64,000 nt of DNA from Nocardioides dongkuii (GTDB lineage Bacteria; Actinomycetota; Actinomycetes; Propionibacteriales; Nocardioidaceae), in contig NZ_CP059903.1 in NCBI RefSeq assembly GCF_014127485.1, positions 620,001-684,000 of the forward strand. The letters run 5' to 3'. Positions 7,518 through 16,819 of this stretch are shown here, piece by piece. The notes below the pieces were generated by a model. It saw only the letters and a list, made by a program, of their open reading frames with translations. It did not search any database and was not told the origin of the DNA. Both the position numbers and the translations under genes were made by a program. Numbering within the stretch: the first letter of the stretch is position 1; each line of letters opens with the position of its first letter.

Positions 7518-9152
7518 ATGCTCGCCTCCGCCGAGGTCCACGACGTCCGCGACGTCGCCGACCTGGTCGCCGCGGCCGCCGCCGAGAACCCCGACAAGCT
7601 CGCGCTGGTGGAGGCCGGCGGGCGCTGCCTGACCTGGGCCCAGCTCGACGACGAGGTGGGCCGGATCGCGACCGGCCTCGGCGCGGCCGGCATCGTCGCG
7701 GGGCAGCGGGTGATGCTGGCCGCCGGCAACCGCCTCGAGTTCGTCGCGACGTACCTCGGCACGCTCCGCGCGCAGGCCGTCGCCGTCCCGGTCAACCCGC
7801 AGGCCGCGCCCGGCGAGCTCGCCCGGATGATCGCCGACTCCGGCGCGCGGATGGTGGTCACCGACGCCGACACGGTGCGCCGGGTGCGCGAGGGCGTCGC
7901 CCTGCTCGAGCAGGCGCTCGAGGACCACGCGGCCGGCCGCCCGACCGAGATCGACGGCGACCTGCTGGTCCGCGCCGCCACCCCGCGCGTCGTCGTCGCC
8001 GGGGCGACGCTGCTGCCCGGCGAGCGCTCCTACGACCACCTGCGCGCCGGCACCGGGCGCGCCGTACCTCCCCTGCAGGACCCGGAGAAGCTCGCCTGCC
8101 TCCTCTACACCAGCGGTACGTCGGGCCGCCCGCGCGCCGCGATGCTCACCCACCGCGCGCTGCTGGCCAACATCGACCAGGTCGCCCGGGTCCAGCCGCC
8201 GATGATGCACGGCGACGACGTGGTGCTCGGGGTGCTGCCGCTCTTCCACGTCTACGGGCTGAACGCCGTGCTCGGGGGCGCCGTCCGGCACCGCGCCAAG
8301 CTCGTCCTGGTCGACCGGTTCGACCCGCAGGGCACGCTCGACATCATCGACGACGAGGCCTGCAGCGTCGTCCCGGTGGCGCCGCCGGTCTTCGCCCACT
8401 GGGGCGCCGAGGTCCAGCTCGACGACCGGCTCGGCCCGGTCCGGCTGATCCTGTCCGGCTCCGCGCCGCTCTCGGCCGAGGTCATCGAGGAGTTCACCGC
8501 CCGCACCGGGATCCCGGTCCACCAGGGCTACGGCCTGACCGAGGCCGCCCCGGTGGTGACCAGCACGCTGTGCAGCGTGCGGCCCAAGCCGGGCTCGGTG
8601 GGCGCCGCGCTGCCGGGGGTCTCGCTGCGGCTGGTCGACGACGCCGGCCGCGCCCCGGAGGGCGAGGACCCCGGCGAGGTCCAGGTGCGCGGCCCCAACC
8701 TGTTCAGCGGCTACTGGCCCGACGGCGCGGACGGGCCGGACGCCGAGGGCTGGTGGTCCACCGGTGACGTCGGGTTCCTCGACGCCGACGGCGACCTGTT
8801 CCTCGTCGACCGGGTCCAGGACCTGGTGATCGTCTCCGGCTTCAACGTCTACCCCGTCGAGGTCGAGCGGGTCGTCCGCGAGGTCGAGGGGGTGGACGAG
8901 GCGGCCGTGATCGGCGTCCCCGACGAGGCGAGCGGCGAGGCCGTCGTCGTCTACGTCGTCGCCCCGGGCGCCGCGGACCCCGACGCGCTGGTCGCCGCCG
9001 TCCGCCAGCGCTGCGCGGAGCGGCTCGCCGGCTTCAAGCAGCCGCAGCGGATCGAGGTCGTCGCGGAGCTCCCGCTGACGGTCACCGGCAAGGTGCAGAA
9101 GGGCCGGCTGCGCGGGCTGGAGCGGCGCCGGTCGCTGGGGTTGCTGGAGTGA
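7518..9152 (+). CDS. AMP-dependent acyl-CoA ligase/synthetase
   Basis: ANL-superfamily ligase (544 aa) activating a carboxylic acid to an acyl-AMP and then CoA thioester. Motifs: [15 protein letters not shown] (P-loop, residues 196-210), the core [18 protein letters not shown], the hinge [16 protein letters not shown], and the C-terminal [12 protein letters not shown] with the adenylation Lys. The most similar groups are long-chain fatty acid CoA ligases. About 45 residues before the P-loop ([19 protein letters not shown]) look like an insertion. Start ATG 7518: AAGTAT ends 6 nt upstream and GGAAG overlaps it, so it may be leaderless. Overlaps the glutaredoxin-like gene by 4 bp. The substrate is undetermined. 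Confidence 0.85.
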   Translation: MLASAEVHDVRDVADLVAAAAAENPDKLALVEAGGRCLTWAQLDDEVGRIATGLGAAGIVAGQRVMLAAGNRLEFVATYLGTLRAQAVAVPVNPQAAPGELARMIADSGARMVVTDADTVRRVREGVALLEQALEDHAAGRPTEIDGDLLVRAATPRVVVAGATLLPGERSYDHLRAGTGRAVPPLQDPEKLACLLYTSGTSGRPRAAMLTHRALLANIDQVARVQPPMMHGDDVVLGVLPLFHVYGLNAVLGGAVRHRAKLVLVDRFDPQGTLDIIDDEACSVVPVAPPVFAHWGAEVQLDDRLGPVRLILSGSAPLSAEVIEEFTARTGIPVHQGYGLTEAAPVVTSTLCSVRPKPGSVGAALPGVSLRLVDDAGRAPEGEDPGEVQVRGPNLFSGYWPDGADGPDAEGWWSTGDVGFLDADGDLFLVDRVQDLVIVSGFNVYPVEVERVVREVEGVDEAAVIGVPDEASGEAVVVYVVAPGAADPDALVAAVRQRCAERLAGFKQPQRIEVVAELPLTVTGKVQKGRLRGLERRRSLGLLE

Positions 9153-9403
9153 CCGGGGAGCCGCGGGTGCTGCTCTACTCCCGTCCGGGCTGCCACCTCT
9201 GCGACGACGCCCGGGCCGTGGTCGCCCGGGTCTGCGCCGACCTGGGGGAGGAGTACGCCGAGGTCTCGATCCTCGACGACCCCGCCCTGCTCGAGCGGTA
9301 CGCCGAGGAGATCCCGGTGACCCTGGTCGACGGCCGGCAGCACGACTTCTGGCGGGTCGACGAGACCCGCCTGCGCGCGGCGCTGACCCGCCCCCGGCCC
9401 TGA
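9149..9403 (+). CDS. Glutaredoxin-like protein (DUF836)
   Basis: 84-aa thioredoxin-fold protein starting VLLYSRPGCHLCDDA with the redox pair Cys15-x-x-Cys18 and the cis-proline loop EEIPVTLVDG. DUF836 proteins are small thiol-disulfide proteins of unknown partner. The GTG start overlaps the stop of the ligase gene (GTGA), so both are translated together. Homologues often sit just upstream of rex-hem operons in actinomycetes, as here. A weak ACCACC/GGTGGT inverted repeat (9408-9431) follows. Confidence 0.82.
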   Translation: MTGEPRVLLYSRPGCHLCDDARAVVARVCADLGEEYAEVSILDDPALLERYAEEIPVTLVDGRQHDFWRVDETRLRAALTRPRP

Positions 9404-9535
9404 CCGGACCACCGACCCCCGTGTGGGTGGTACTTCTCACATGTGCTAGCCCGCTAGGTGCGTGAACCCCTCCCGACCCCGTCGCGGCGCGGCCTCAGAG
9501 CCGTCTTAGCCGTGGTGAGGGGCCCTGTCGCGGGT

Positions 9536-9571
9536 TTGTTCTCGCGTTCACAAACTCCTAGAGTGAACGCG
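9536..9571 (+). promoter_or_regulatory. rex promoter with Rex-type operator
   Basis: TTGTTC (9536-9541), a 17-nt spacer and TAGAGT (9559-9564) form a promoter, with a start near 9571 and a 75-nt leader. Over the -35 lies TTGTTCTCGCGTTCACAA (9536-9553); its right half TTCACAA is the perfect Rex half-site and its left half is degenerate (11 of 14 consensus positions overall). A second, perfect inverted repeat, CGCGTTCAC (9543-9551) and GTGAACGCG (9563-9571), encloses the -10. Rex is known to repress its own rex-hem operon in Streptomyces until NADH rises; autoregulation is therefore likely. Confidence 0.65.
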
Positions 9572-9646
9572 TCGTCGACGAACCCGGGCCGCTCGGCCCC
9601 CGTCCCCGGCAGCTACTTGCCCCCGTGGCATGGAGAGAAGACGCTC

Positions 9647-10327
9647 GTGACCGCACGGACTCCCAGCGAGGCCGCCCGGGACATCCCCGAGGCCACCGTC
9701 GCGCGGCTACCCGTCTACCTCAGAGCCCTGACGGGGCTCTCCGAGGCGGGCACCTCGACCTGCTCGAGCGAGGACCTCGCGGCCGCCGCCGGCGTGAACA
9801 GCGCCAAGCTCCGCAAGGACCTCTCCTACCTCGGCAGCTACGGCACCCGCGGGGTCGGGTACGACGTCGACTACCTGCGCTACCAGATCGCCCGCGAGAT
9901 CGGCGTGACCCAGGACTGGCCGGTCGTCATCGTCGGCATCGGCAACCTCGGCCACGCGCTCGCGAACTACTCGGGCTTCCGCAGCCGGGGGTTCCGCACC
10001 GTCGCGCTGCTCGACGCCGACGCCTCGCGCACCGGCGAGGTGGTCGCGGGCATCGACGTACGCCCCTTCGACGACCTCGAGCGGATCGTGCGCGAGCACG
10101 GCGTCGCGATCGGCGTGATCGCCACGCCGTCCCTGGCCGCGCAGGACGTCGCCGAGCGGATGGTCGCGGCCGGCATCACCAGCATCCTCAACTTCGCCGC
10201 CACCGTGCTCTCGGTGCCGGCCGGGGTCGACGTCCGCAAGGTCGACCTCTCCATCGAGCTGCAGATCCTCGCCTACCACGAGCAGCGCAAGCACGGCGAC
10301 CAGACGACCCGGGAGGTGACGGCATGA
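9647..10327 (+). CDS. rex: Redox-sensing transcriptional repressor Rex
   Basis: 226-aa Rex protein: an N-terminal winged helix (about 8-85, with AAGVNSAKLRKDLSYLGSYG as recognition helix and wing), then a Rossmann domain with VVIVGIGNLGHALANY binding NAD(H), and a domain-swapped C-terminal helix. Rex leaves its operators when the NADH/NAD+ ratio is high and thereby derepresses respiratory genes. GTG 9647 with GGAGAGAAG at 9632-9640 is the start; the frame continues upstream through the promoter without coding character. It overlaps hemA (ATGA), so Rex and haem enzymes come from one transcript. Rex-type operators precede rex itself and nuoA. Confidence 0.95.
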   Translation: MTARTPSEAARDIPEATVARLPVYLRALTGLSEAGTSTCSSEDLAAAAGVNSAKLRKDLSYLGSYGTRGVGYDVDYLRYQIAREIGVTQDWPVVIVGIGNLGHALANYSGFRSRGFRTVALLDADASRTGEVVAGIDVRPFDDLERIVREHGVAIGVIATPSLAAQDVAERMVAAGITSILNFAATVLSVPAGVDVRKVDLSIELQILAYHEQRKHGDQTTREVTA

Positions 10328-11625
10328 GCGTGCTCGTCGTGGGCATCTCCCACAACTCCGCCCCGGTCTCGCTGCTCGAGCGGGTCGCGCTCGACGGCGA
10401 CGGGGTGAGCAAGCTGATCGAGGACGTCGCGGCCTGCCCGCACGTCGTCGAGGCCACCGTCATCTCCACCTGCAACCGGTTGGAGATCTACACCGACGTC
10501 GACCGCTTCCACGGCTCGGTCGAGGAGCTCTCCCGGATGCTCGTGGACCGCGCGGAGCGCGCCACCGAGCAGATGCTCCCGCACCTCTACGTCCACTACG
10601 ACGACGGCGCGGTCTCCCACCTCTTCCAGGTGGCGGCCGGGCTCGACTCGATGGCGGTCGGCGAGGGCCAGATCCTCGGCCAGACCCGTGAGGCGCTCCG
10701 GGTCGGCCAGGAGCTCGGCACCGTCGGGCCCGCCCTGAACGTGCTCTTCCAGCAGGCGCTCCGCGTCGGCAAGCGCTCCCGCGCCGAGACCGACATCGAC
10801 CGCGCCGCACCCTCCCTGGTCACCGCCGCCCTCGAGCGCGCCGAGCGGCACGTCGGCGAGGTCGCCGGCAAGCGGGTCCTGGTCGTCGGCGCCGGCGCGA
10901 TGGCCGGCCTGGCCACCGCGACCGTCGCCCGCCTCGGTGCCGCCGAGGTCGTGGTCGCCAACCGCAGCCGCGAGCGCGCCGACCGGCTCGCCCGCGAGTA
11001 CGCCGCCCGCCCGGTGCCGCTCTCCGACCTGCAGGCCGAGCTCGGCCGCGCCGACCTCGTGATCAGCTGCACCGGGTCCACCGGCGTGCTGGTCACCCGC
11101 GAGATGGTGCAGGACGCCCGGGGCGACGGCCGGCCGCTGGCCGTCATCGACCTCGCCCTGCCGCACGACGTCGAGCCCGCCGTGGGCGACCTGCCGGGCG
11201 TGTTCCTGGTGGGTCTCGCGGCGCTGGCCGAGGAGCTGCACGCCGACTCCGACGGCGCCGTCGGCGACGAGGTCGCCCAGGTCCGCCGGATCGTCGGCCA
11301 GGAGGTCAGCGCGTTCCTCAACGCCCGCCGCCAGGCCAGCGTGACGCCGACCGTGGTGGCGCTGCGCTCGATGGCCACCTCCGTCGTCGACGCCGAGATG
11401 GAGCGGCTCGACCACCGGCTGCCCGGGCTCGACGACGCCGCGCGCGCCGAGGTCCTGCACACCGTGCGCCGGGTGGCCGACAAGCTGCTCCACGAGCCGA
11501 CGGTGCGCGTCAAGGAGCTCGCCAACGAGACCGGTGCGATCTCCTACGCCGCCGCGCTCGCCGAGCTGTTCGCGCTCGACCCCGAGGCCGTGGACGCCGT
11601 GACCCGGGCGGAGGGGCTCGAGTGA
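10324..11625 (+). CDS. hemA: Glutamyl-tRNA reductase
   Basis: First step of the C5 haem pathway: NADPH-dependent reduction of glutamyl-tRNA(Glu) to glutamate-1-semialdehyde (433 aa). The catalytic Cys50 is in ISTCNRLEIY; the substrate helix GLDSMAVGEGQILGQ follows; the NADPH Rossmann domain begins at about 185 (VLVVGAGAMAGLATA); the C-terminal dimerisation domain runs from about 320. Its ATG overlaps the rex stop, and its TGA overlaps the hemC GTG. Cells could channel the product to HemL encoded 5 kb away. Confidence 0.95.
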   Translation: MSVLVVGISHNSAPVSLLERVALDGDGVSKLIEDVAACPHVVEATVISTCNRLEIYTDVDRFHGSVEELSRMLVDRAERATEQMLPHLYVHYDDGAVSHLFQVAAGLDSMAVGEGQILGQTREALRVGQELGTVGPALNVLFQQALRVGKRSRAETDIDRAAPSLVTAALERAERHVGEVAGKRVLVVGAGAMAGLATATVARLGAAEVVVANRSRERADRLAREYAARPVPLSDLQAELGRADLVISCTGSTGVLVTREMVQDARGDGRPLAVIDLALPHDVEPAVGDLPGVFLVGLAALAEELHADSDGAVGDEVAQVRRIVGQEVSAFLNARRQASVTPTVVALRSMATSVVDAEMERLDHRLPGLDDAARAEVLHTVRRVADKLLHEPTVRVKELANETGAISYAAALAELFALDPEAVDAVTRAEGLE

Positions 11626-12593
11626 GCGCCGCCGTCCGCGGGCCGGTGCGGGTCGGCACCCGCGCCTCGCTGCTCGCCACCACCCAGTCCGGCACCGTCG
11701 CGGCCATGATCCGCGAGCGCCTCGGCCGCGACGCCGTCCTGGTCGAGATCGCGACCGACGGCGACCGCACCCAGGCCTCCGGCGTCCCGCTGGCGACGTA
11801 CGGCGGCACCGGGGTCTTCGTCGGCGCGCTGCGCGACGCCCTGCTGCGCGGCGACGTCGACGTCGCGGTGCACTCCCTCAAGGACCTCCCCACCTACCCC
11901 GCCCCCGGGATCCGCCTCGTGGCGGTGCCCGGACGCGAGGACCCGCGCGACGTGGTCGTCGCCCGCGACGGCCTCACCCTCGGCGAGCTGCCGGTCGGCT
12001 CCCGGGTCGGCACCGGCTCGCCGCGGCGGGCCGCACAGCTGCACGCCCTCGGCCTCGGTTTGGACGTGGTCGGCGTCCGTGGCAACGTCGACACCCGGAT
12101 CGGCAAGGTCCGCTCGGGCGAGTACGACGCCGTCGTACTGGCTCGTGCCGGGTTGGCCCGGCTCGACCGGCTGGAGGAGGCGACCGAGGTGCTCGACCCG
12201 ATCCAGGTCCTCCCCGCTCCCGGCCAGGGCGCCCTGGGCGTGGAGTGCCGCGAGGACGACGAGCTCGTCACCGCGCTGGCCACGCTCGACGACCCGCGGG
12301 CCCGTGCCGCGGTCGAGGCCGAGCGCGCCGTGCTCGCCACCCTCGAGGGCGGCTGCTCCGCCCCGATCGGCGCCCTCGCGGAGGTCGTCGAGGGCGAGGA
12401 CGGCGACGAGCTCTGGGTGCGAGCCGTGGCGCTCTCACTCGACGGGGCCCTCTCGGTGCGGAAGTCCGCATCCGGGGACCCCGCCGACGCCGCCGGCGTC
12501 GGCACCCGGCTGGCCGGCGAGATGCTCGCCGACGGCGCCGGACAACTGGACTCCCAGCAGCACGACGATTCAGAACAGGTGCGCAACGCATGA
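11622..12593 (+). CDS. hemC: Hydroxymethylbilane synthase (porphobilinogen deaminase)
   Basis: Polymerises four porphobilinogen units to hydroxymethylbilane (323 aa). Typical blocks are VRVGTRASLLA at the start, VHSLKDLPT, RGNVDTRI and APGQGALGVE. Cys245 in EGGCSAPIG carries the dipyrromethane cofactor. The GTG start overlaps the hemA stop and the gene ends in an ATGA overlap with the next gene, so it is translationally coupled on both sides. Confidence 0.95.
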   Translation: MSAAVRGPVRVGTRASLLATTQSGTVAAMIRERLGRDAVLVEIATDGDRTQASGVPLATYGGTGVFVGALRDALLRGDVDVAVHSLKDLPTYPAPGIRLVAVPGREDPRDVVVARDGLTLGELPVGSRVGTGSPRRAAQLHALGLGLDVVGVRGNVDTRIGKVRSGEYDAVVLARAGLARLDRLEEATEVLDPIQVLPAPGQGALGVECREDDELVTALATLDDPRARAAVEAERAVLATLEGGCSAPIGALAEVVEGEDGDELWVRAVALSLDGALSVRKSASGDPADAAGVGTRLAGEMLADGAGQLDSQQHDDSEQVRNA

Positions 12594-14248
12594 CCCGAGG
12601 CAAGATCACCACCGCCACCCCGAACCACGGGTGGGTGTCCTTCGTGGGCAGCGGACCCGGCGACCCGGACCTGCTCACGGTCCGCGCCGTCGAGCTGCTC
12701 GAGCAGGCGGACGTCGTCGTCACCGAGGCACCGGAGCACGGCGCGCTCGTGCGCACGGTGCTCGGGCTGCCCGACCCCGCCGACCTCCCCGAGGACGCCC
12801 CCGTGCCCGGCCCCGAGCTCGTGGACGGCGGGTTCGGCGAGGACGGCCAGCCGCTGACCCACGCGGCCCGCGCGAAGGTCGTCGTCAAGCAGGCGAAGCG
12901 CGGGCTGCGCGTCGTCCGGCTGATGACCGGCGACCCGTTCCTCTACGCGTCCGGTCCCGAGGAGGCCCAGGCCTGCGTCAAGGCCGACATCGGCTTCGAG
13001 ATCGTCCCCGGCGTCTCCTCGGTCAGCGCGGTCCCGGCGTACGCCGGCATCCCGCTCACCACCAAGGACCACCGCGAGGTCGCCGTCGTGACCTGCGGCG
13101 AGAAGGTCGACTGGAGCCAGTACGCCGACGACCGCACCCTGGTGCTGCTCTCGGCCGTCGGCCAGATCGCCGACGTCGCGCAGGCGCTCGTCGCCGCCGG
13201 CCGCTCGGCCCAGACCCCCGTCGCGATGACGCGGGTCGGCACGACCACGATGCAGAGCACGGTCACCTCCACCCTCGAGCACATCGCCGCCGACGCGCGC
13301 GCCGCGCGGATGACGCCCCCGGCGGTCACCGTCGTGGGCAAGGTCGTCGACCTGCGCGAGACGCTCTCCTGGTTCGAGACCAAGCCGCTGTTCGGCTGGC
13401 GGGTCCTGGTGCCCCGCACCAAGGACCAGGCCGGCCCGGTCGTCACCCGGCTGCGCGGCTACGGCGCCGTGCCCGAGGAGGTGCCGACCATCTCCGTCGA
13501 GCCGCCCCGCAACCCCCAGCAGATGGACAAGGCCGTCCGCGGCCTCGTCGAGGGCCGCTACGAGTGGATCGCCTTCACCTCGGTGAACGCCGTCCGCGCC
13601 GTGCGCGAGAAGTTCGAGGAGTACGGCCTCGACGCGCGGGCGTTCTCCGGGCTCAAGATCGCCGCGGTGGGCGACAAGACCGCCCAGGCCATCGCCGCCT
13701 GGGGCCTGCGCGCGGACCTGGTGCCCTCGGGCGAGCAGTCCGCCGCCGGGCTCCTGGAGGACTGGCCGGAGTACGACGAGGTGCTCGACCCGATCAACCG
13801 GGTCTTCCTCCCGCGCGCCGACATCGCCACCGAGAACCTGGTCGCCGGCCTGGTCGACCTCGGCTGGGAGTGCGACGACGTCACGGCGTACCGCACCGTG
13901 CGCGCCACCCCGCCGCCCGCGCCCACCCGCGACGCGATCAAGTCGGGCAAGTTCGACGCGGTCGTGTTCACCTCGTCCTCGACGGTGCGCAACCTGGTCG
14001 GCATCGCCGGCAAGCCGCACCCGTCGACGGTGATCGCCGTGATCGGCCCCGCGACCGCGAAGACCGCCGAGGAGCACGGCCTGCGGGTCGACGTCCTGGC
14101 CCCCGCGCCGGACGTCGAGCAGCTCGTCGACGCCCTGGCGGACTTCGGCGCCAGCCGCCGCGCCGCGATGGTCGAGGCCGGCACGCCGGTCACCCGCCCG
14201 TCGGAGCGCAAGCCCTCCACCAGGTCGAGGAAGGTCCGAGCCGAGTGA
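12590..14248 (+). CDS. Fused uroporphyrinogen-III methyltransferase/uroporphyrinogen-III synthase
   Basis: A 552-aa bifunctional protein common in actinomycetes. The N-terminal half (about 12-260) is the SAM-dependent methyltransferase (VSFVGSGPGDPDLLTVRA, the GDPFLYASG loop, PGVSSVSAVPAYAGIPLT) that starts sirohaem and cobalamin synthesis. The C-terminal half (about 268-525) is HemD, which cyclises hydroxymethylbilane (GWRVLVPRTKDQAG, IAFTSVNAVRAV, VFTSSSTVRNLVG). Joining both places the haem/sirohaem branch point on one chain. The last 20 residues are basic and unconserved-looking. Overlaps hemC by 4 bp. Confidence 0.93.
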   Translation: MTRGKITTATPNHGWVSFVGSGPGDPDLLTVRAVELLEQADVVVTEAPEHGALVRTVLGLPDPADLPEDAPVPGPELVDGGFGEDGQPLTHAARAKVVVKQAKRGLRVVRLMTGDPFLYASGPEEAQACVKADIGFEIVPGVSSVSAVPAYAGIPLTTKDHREVAVVTCGEKVDWSQYADDRTLVLLSAVGQIADVAQALVAAGRSAQTPVAMTRVGTTTMQSTVTSTLEHIAADARAARMTPPAVTVVGKVVDLRETLSWFETKPLFGWRVLVPRTKDQAGPVVTRLRGYGAVPEEVPTISVEPPRNPQQMDKAVRGLVEGRYEWIAFTSVNAVRAVREKFEEYGLDARAFSGLKIAAVGDKTAQAIAAWGLRADLVPSGEQSAAGLLEDWPEYDEVLDPINRVFLPRADIATENLVAGLVDLGWECDDVTAYRTVRATPPPAPTRDAIKSGKFDAVVFTSSSTVRNLVGIAGKPHPSTVIAVIGPATAKTAEEHGLRVDVLAPAPDVEQLVDALADFGASRRAAMVEAGTPVTRPSERKPSTRSRKVRAE

Positions 14249-14269
14249 GGAGCGCGCGCAGCGCGCTCC
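14249..14269. terminator. Hairpin directly after the cobA-hemD gene
   Basis: GGAGCGCGC (14249-14257), GCA, GCGCGCTCC (14261-14269): a perfect 9-bp stem starting one base after the stop codon. It may end the rex-hem transcript or belong to the repeat cluster that follows. Confidence 0.4.
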
Positions 14270-14284
14270 GAACGAAGGCGAGGA

Positions 14285-14494
14285 GGTCGAGTAGCGCCCG
14301 AGGAACGAGGGCGCGTATCGAGACCTGGGTGAAGGCAGAAGCGTAGGGAAGAGCCGAGGTTTCGGTCCGGGGTAGAAGCGGGCGAGGTCTCGAGGGTCTC
14401 GACGAGTCGGGGGGTCTCGATACGCTCGCTAGCGCTCGCTACTCGACCAACGAGGGGGGCCGCTCGACCACCGAGAGCACTCGACCAACGAGGG
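14285..14494. repeat. Palindromic intergenic repeat cluster (REP-like)
   Basis: The 267-bp gap before hemB holds no gene but repeated sequence. One unit, GGTCGAGTAGCG...CGTATCGAGACC (14285-14325), is followed by its inverted counterpart GGTCTCGATACG...CTACTCGACC (14413-14448), which contains CGCTAGCG at its centre. Three short copies of CTCGACCAACGAGG, the middle one altered, follow at 14442-14455, 14463-14475 and 14480-14494. I associate this type of repeat with Nocardioides intergenic regions; that is from memory. A ribosome binding site for hemB (AGGAGAGG) comes after it. Confidence 0.7.
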
Positions 14495-14515
14495 CACGAG
14501 GAGAGGCAGGACGAC

Positions 14516-15511
14516 GTGGAGACCAACCCCGAGGTGACCGGCCCGACGATCCGGCCGCGGCGGCTGCGCACGACGCCGGCGCTGCGCCGGATGGTGGCGG
14601 AGACGTCGGTCGAGGCGCGCCAGCTGGTGCTGCCGCTGTTCGTCCGCGAGGACATCAGCGAGCCGGTCGCGATCTCCTCGATGCCCGGCGTCCTCCAGCA
14701 CACCCGCTCCAGCCTGCGGGCCGCGGTCACCGAGGCCGCCGAGCTCGGCCTGGGCGGCGTGATGCTCTTCGGCGTCCCGGCCACCAAGGACGCCGAGGGC
14801 TCCGGGGCGATCGACCCGCAGGGCATCCTCAACCTCGCGATCACCGACGTGGTCGCCGAGGTCGGCGACGCGCTGACGGTGATGAGCGACCTGTGCCTCG
14901 ACGAGTTCACCGACCACGGGCACTGCGGCGTGCTGACCCCCGACGGGCAGGTCGACAACGACCGCACGCTCGCGGCGTACGCCGCGATGGCGCGCGCCCA
15001 GGCCCACGCCGGTGTCGACATGGTCGGCCCCAGCGGGATGATGGACGGCCAGGTCGCCGTGGTCCGCGCGGCGCTGGACGCGGCCGAGTACCAGGACGTC
15101 TCGGTGCTGGCGTACTCCGCGAAGTACGCCTCCGCCTTCTTCGGCCCGTTCCGCGAGGCGGTCGGCTCCTCGCTCCAGGGGGACCGCCGCACCTACCAGC
15201 AGGACGCGGCCAACGCCCGCGAGGGCGTCCGCGAGGCGCTCCTCGACGTCGCGGAGGGCGCCGACCTGGTGATGGTCAAGCCGGCGATGGCCTACCTCGA
15301 CGTCGTCCGCCGGGTCCGCGACGCGGTCGACGTCCCGGTCGCGGCGTACCAGGTCTCCGGCGAGTACGCGATGCTCGAGGCCGCCGCCGCGAACGGCTGG
15401 ATCGACCGCGAGCCGGCGATCCTGGAGTCGCTCACCTCGATCCGGCGCGCCGGCGCCGACGTGGTGCTGACCTACTGGGCCACCGAGGTGGCCCGGCTGC
15501 TCGCCCGCTGA
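14516..15511 (+). CDS. hemB: Delta-aminolevulinic acid dehydratase (porphobilinogen synthase)
   Basis: Condenses two 5-aminolevulinate molecules to porphobilinogen (331 aa, TIM barrel). The two active-site lysines are Lys203 ([13 protein letters not shown]) and Lys255 ([11 protein letters not shown]). The metal loop reads [14 protein letters not shown]: Cys127, Asp129 and Cys137 stand where zinc enzymes have three cysteines, a mixed zinc/magnesium-type site. GTG start with AGGAGAGG upstream. It is separated from the other hem genes by the repeat cluster and ends one base before the convergent transglycosylase gene. Confidence 0.95.
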   Translation: METNPEVTGPTIRPRRLRTTPALRRMVAETSVEARQLVLPLFVREDISEPVAISSMPGVLQHTRSSLRAAVTEAAELGLGGVMLFGVPATKDAEGSGAIDPQGILNLAITDVVAEVGDALTVMSDLCLDEFTDHGHCGVLTPDGQVDNDRTLAAYAAMARAQAHAGVDMVGPSGMMDGQVAVVRAALDAAEYQDVSVLAYSAKYASAFFGPFREAVGSSLQGDRRTYQQDAANAREGVREALLDVAEGADLVMVKPAMAYLDVVRRVRDAVDVPVAAYQVSGEYAMLEAAAANGWIDREPAILESLTSIRRAGADVVLTYWATEVARLLAR

Positions 15512-15512
15512 C

Positions 15513-16757
15513 TCAGGGGTTCATGTACTTGTCGACGCAGGCGTTCAGCGCCGACGCGCCGATCAGGTTGGTGATCAGCTTGACGACCACGTCGAGCGCG
15601 CCGCTGAGGTCGAGCTTGAGGCCGTAGTCGAGCGCGCACTGGGTGACGGCCTGGGCGTAGGTGAGGGTCTGCTCGACCGGCTCGGGCAGCGGCGGCAGCT
15701 TCACGTCGGGCAGCTTCGGCGGCTTGGTGCCGCCGTTGCCGCCCTCACCACCCGGCGTGCCGGGCGTGCCCGGCGCGGGCGGCTGCGTGGCTCCCGGCTG
15801 GGTCGGGGTGGTCGGCTCCTGGGGCGAGGACGGGGTGGACGGCGTCGGCGCGATGGTGCCCTGGTTGCCGGTGCCCTGCGGGGGCTTGGTGCTCGACGGC
15901 GGCGGAGTGTAGCCGGGGTCGGGGACGATGTAGCCGGCGGCGGTGGTGCCGTTGGGCACCGAGGTGTACTCGCCGTCGAGGTAGGCGTTCATGATCGAGA
16001 GCACCAGGTCGACGTAGGACTGGCTGTGGTTGTAGCGGTAGACCGCGGCGCGCTGGCCGGCGACGGTCGAGAGGTCGTCGTCGCCGGAGCAGAGGTAGAC
16101 CGCCGAGGCGAGCGCCGCGTCGTCGATGTCCTGGGGGTTGCGGGCGTCGTCGCCGTCGGCGTCCACGCCGACGACCGACCAGGTCGAGGGGATGAACTGC
16201 ATCGGGCCGACCGCGCGGTCCCACTTCACGTCGTTGTCGAACTGGCCGGCGTCGGTGTCGCGGATGGCCTGGGTGTTGCGGCTGCCGTCGAGGGCGATGC
16301 CGTAGATCCCGGGGGTCGCGACGCCCTGGTCGTCGAGGGTGTTGCCGGCGTAGCGGCCGTGGTCGGACTCGACGCGGCCGACGGCGGCGACGAGCTGCCA
16401 GGAGACGTTGCAGGACTTGTCGGCCGCGTTGATGACGGTCTCGGCGCGCTGGTAGGCCGCGAGCGCGGCCGAGGGGATGGCGGCGGTGGAGGCCGTGGAC
16501 ACCGCCTGGGCCGCGCCGCCGGACCCGATGCCGGGGGCGACGCCGTCGGGCGAGGACACGCTGGCCGGGGCGTCGATCGCCTCGGTCGGGACCGTGGTCC
16601 CGTCGGGCAGGCTGGTCACCGAGGACGGCGCGTTGCTGCCGGTGGCGGTCGCCGAGCCGGCGCCCACGCCGGCCAGGTTGGCGGTCCAGGCAGCGGACAG
16701 CAGGGCGAGGGGCACCAGGGCCGTCGCGCGCTGTGCGCGTCCGAGTCGCTTGGACAT
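15513..16757 (-). CDS. Secreted lytic murein transglycosylase
   Basis: 414-aa exported cell-wall hydrolase. Residues 1-35 form a signal/anchor (MSKRLGRAQR, then hydrophobic). The lytic transglycosylase domain spans about 100-260: VAAVGRVESDHGRYAG holds the catalytic Glu130; GIYGIALDGS and RAVGPMQFIPSTWSVVG are the MltB-like blocks. A Pro/Thr/Gly-rich linker (about 275-360) leads to a C-terminal segment with two Cys that I do not recognise. It would cleave peptidoglycan to 1,6-anhydro products. ATG 16757 with GGGAGAG before it. An ECF-type promoter identical in form to that of the rsbN-like gene lies 63-91 bp upstream. Confidence 0.85.
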   Translation of the reverse strand: MSKRLGRAQRATALVPLALLSAAWTANLAGVGAGSATATGSNAPSSVTSLPDGTTVPTEAIDAPASVSSPDGVAPGIGSGGAAQAVSTASTAAIPSAALAAYQRAETVINAADKSCNVSWQLVAAVGRVESDHGRYAGNTLDDQGVATPGIYGIALDGSRNTQAIRDTDAGQFDNDVKWDRAVGPMQFIPSTWSVVGVDADGDDARNPQDIDDAALASAVYLCSGDDDLSTVAGQRAAVYRYNHSQSYVDLVLSIMNAYLDGEYTSVPNGTTAAGYIVPDPGYTPPPSSTKPPQGTGNQGTIAPTPSTPSSPQEPTTPTQPGATQPPAPGTPGTPGGEGGNGGTKPPKLPDVKLPPLPEPVEQTLTYAQAVTQCALDYGLKLDLSGALDVVVKLITNLIGASALNACVDKYMNP

Positions 16758-16819
16758 TCGGTTCTCTCCCGGCTTCGCAACGAATACGTCCGTGCCCTCC
16801 CGCGGCACGTGTGACGTTC

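Noticed and set aside
14285..14494. A CRISPR array
   Set aside because: Repeats are few, inverted, and without regular spacers.
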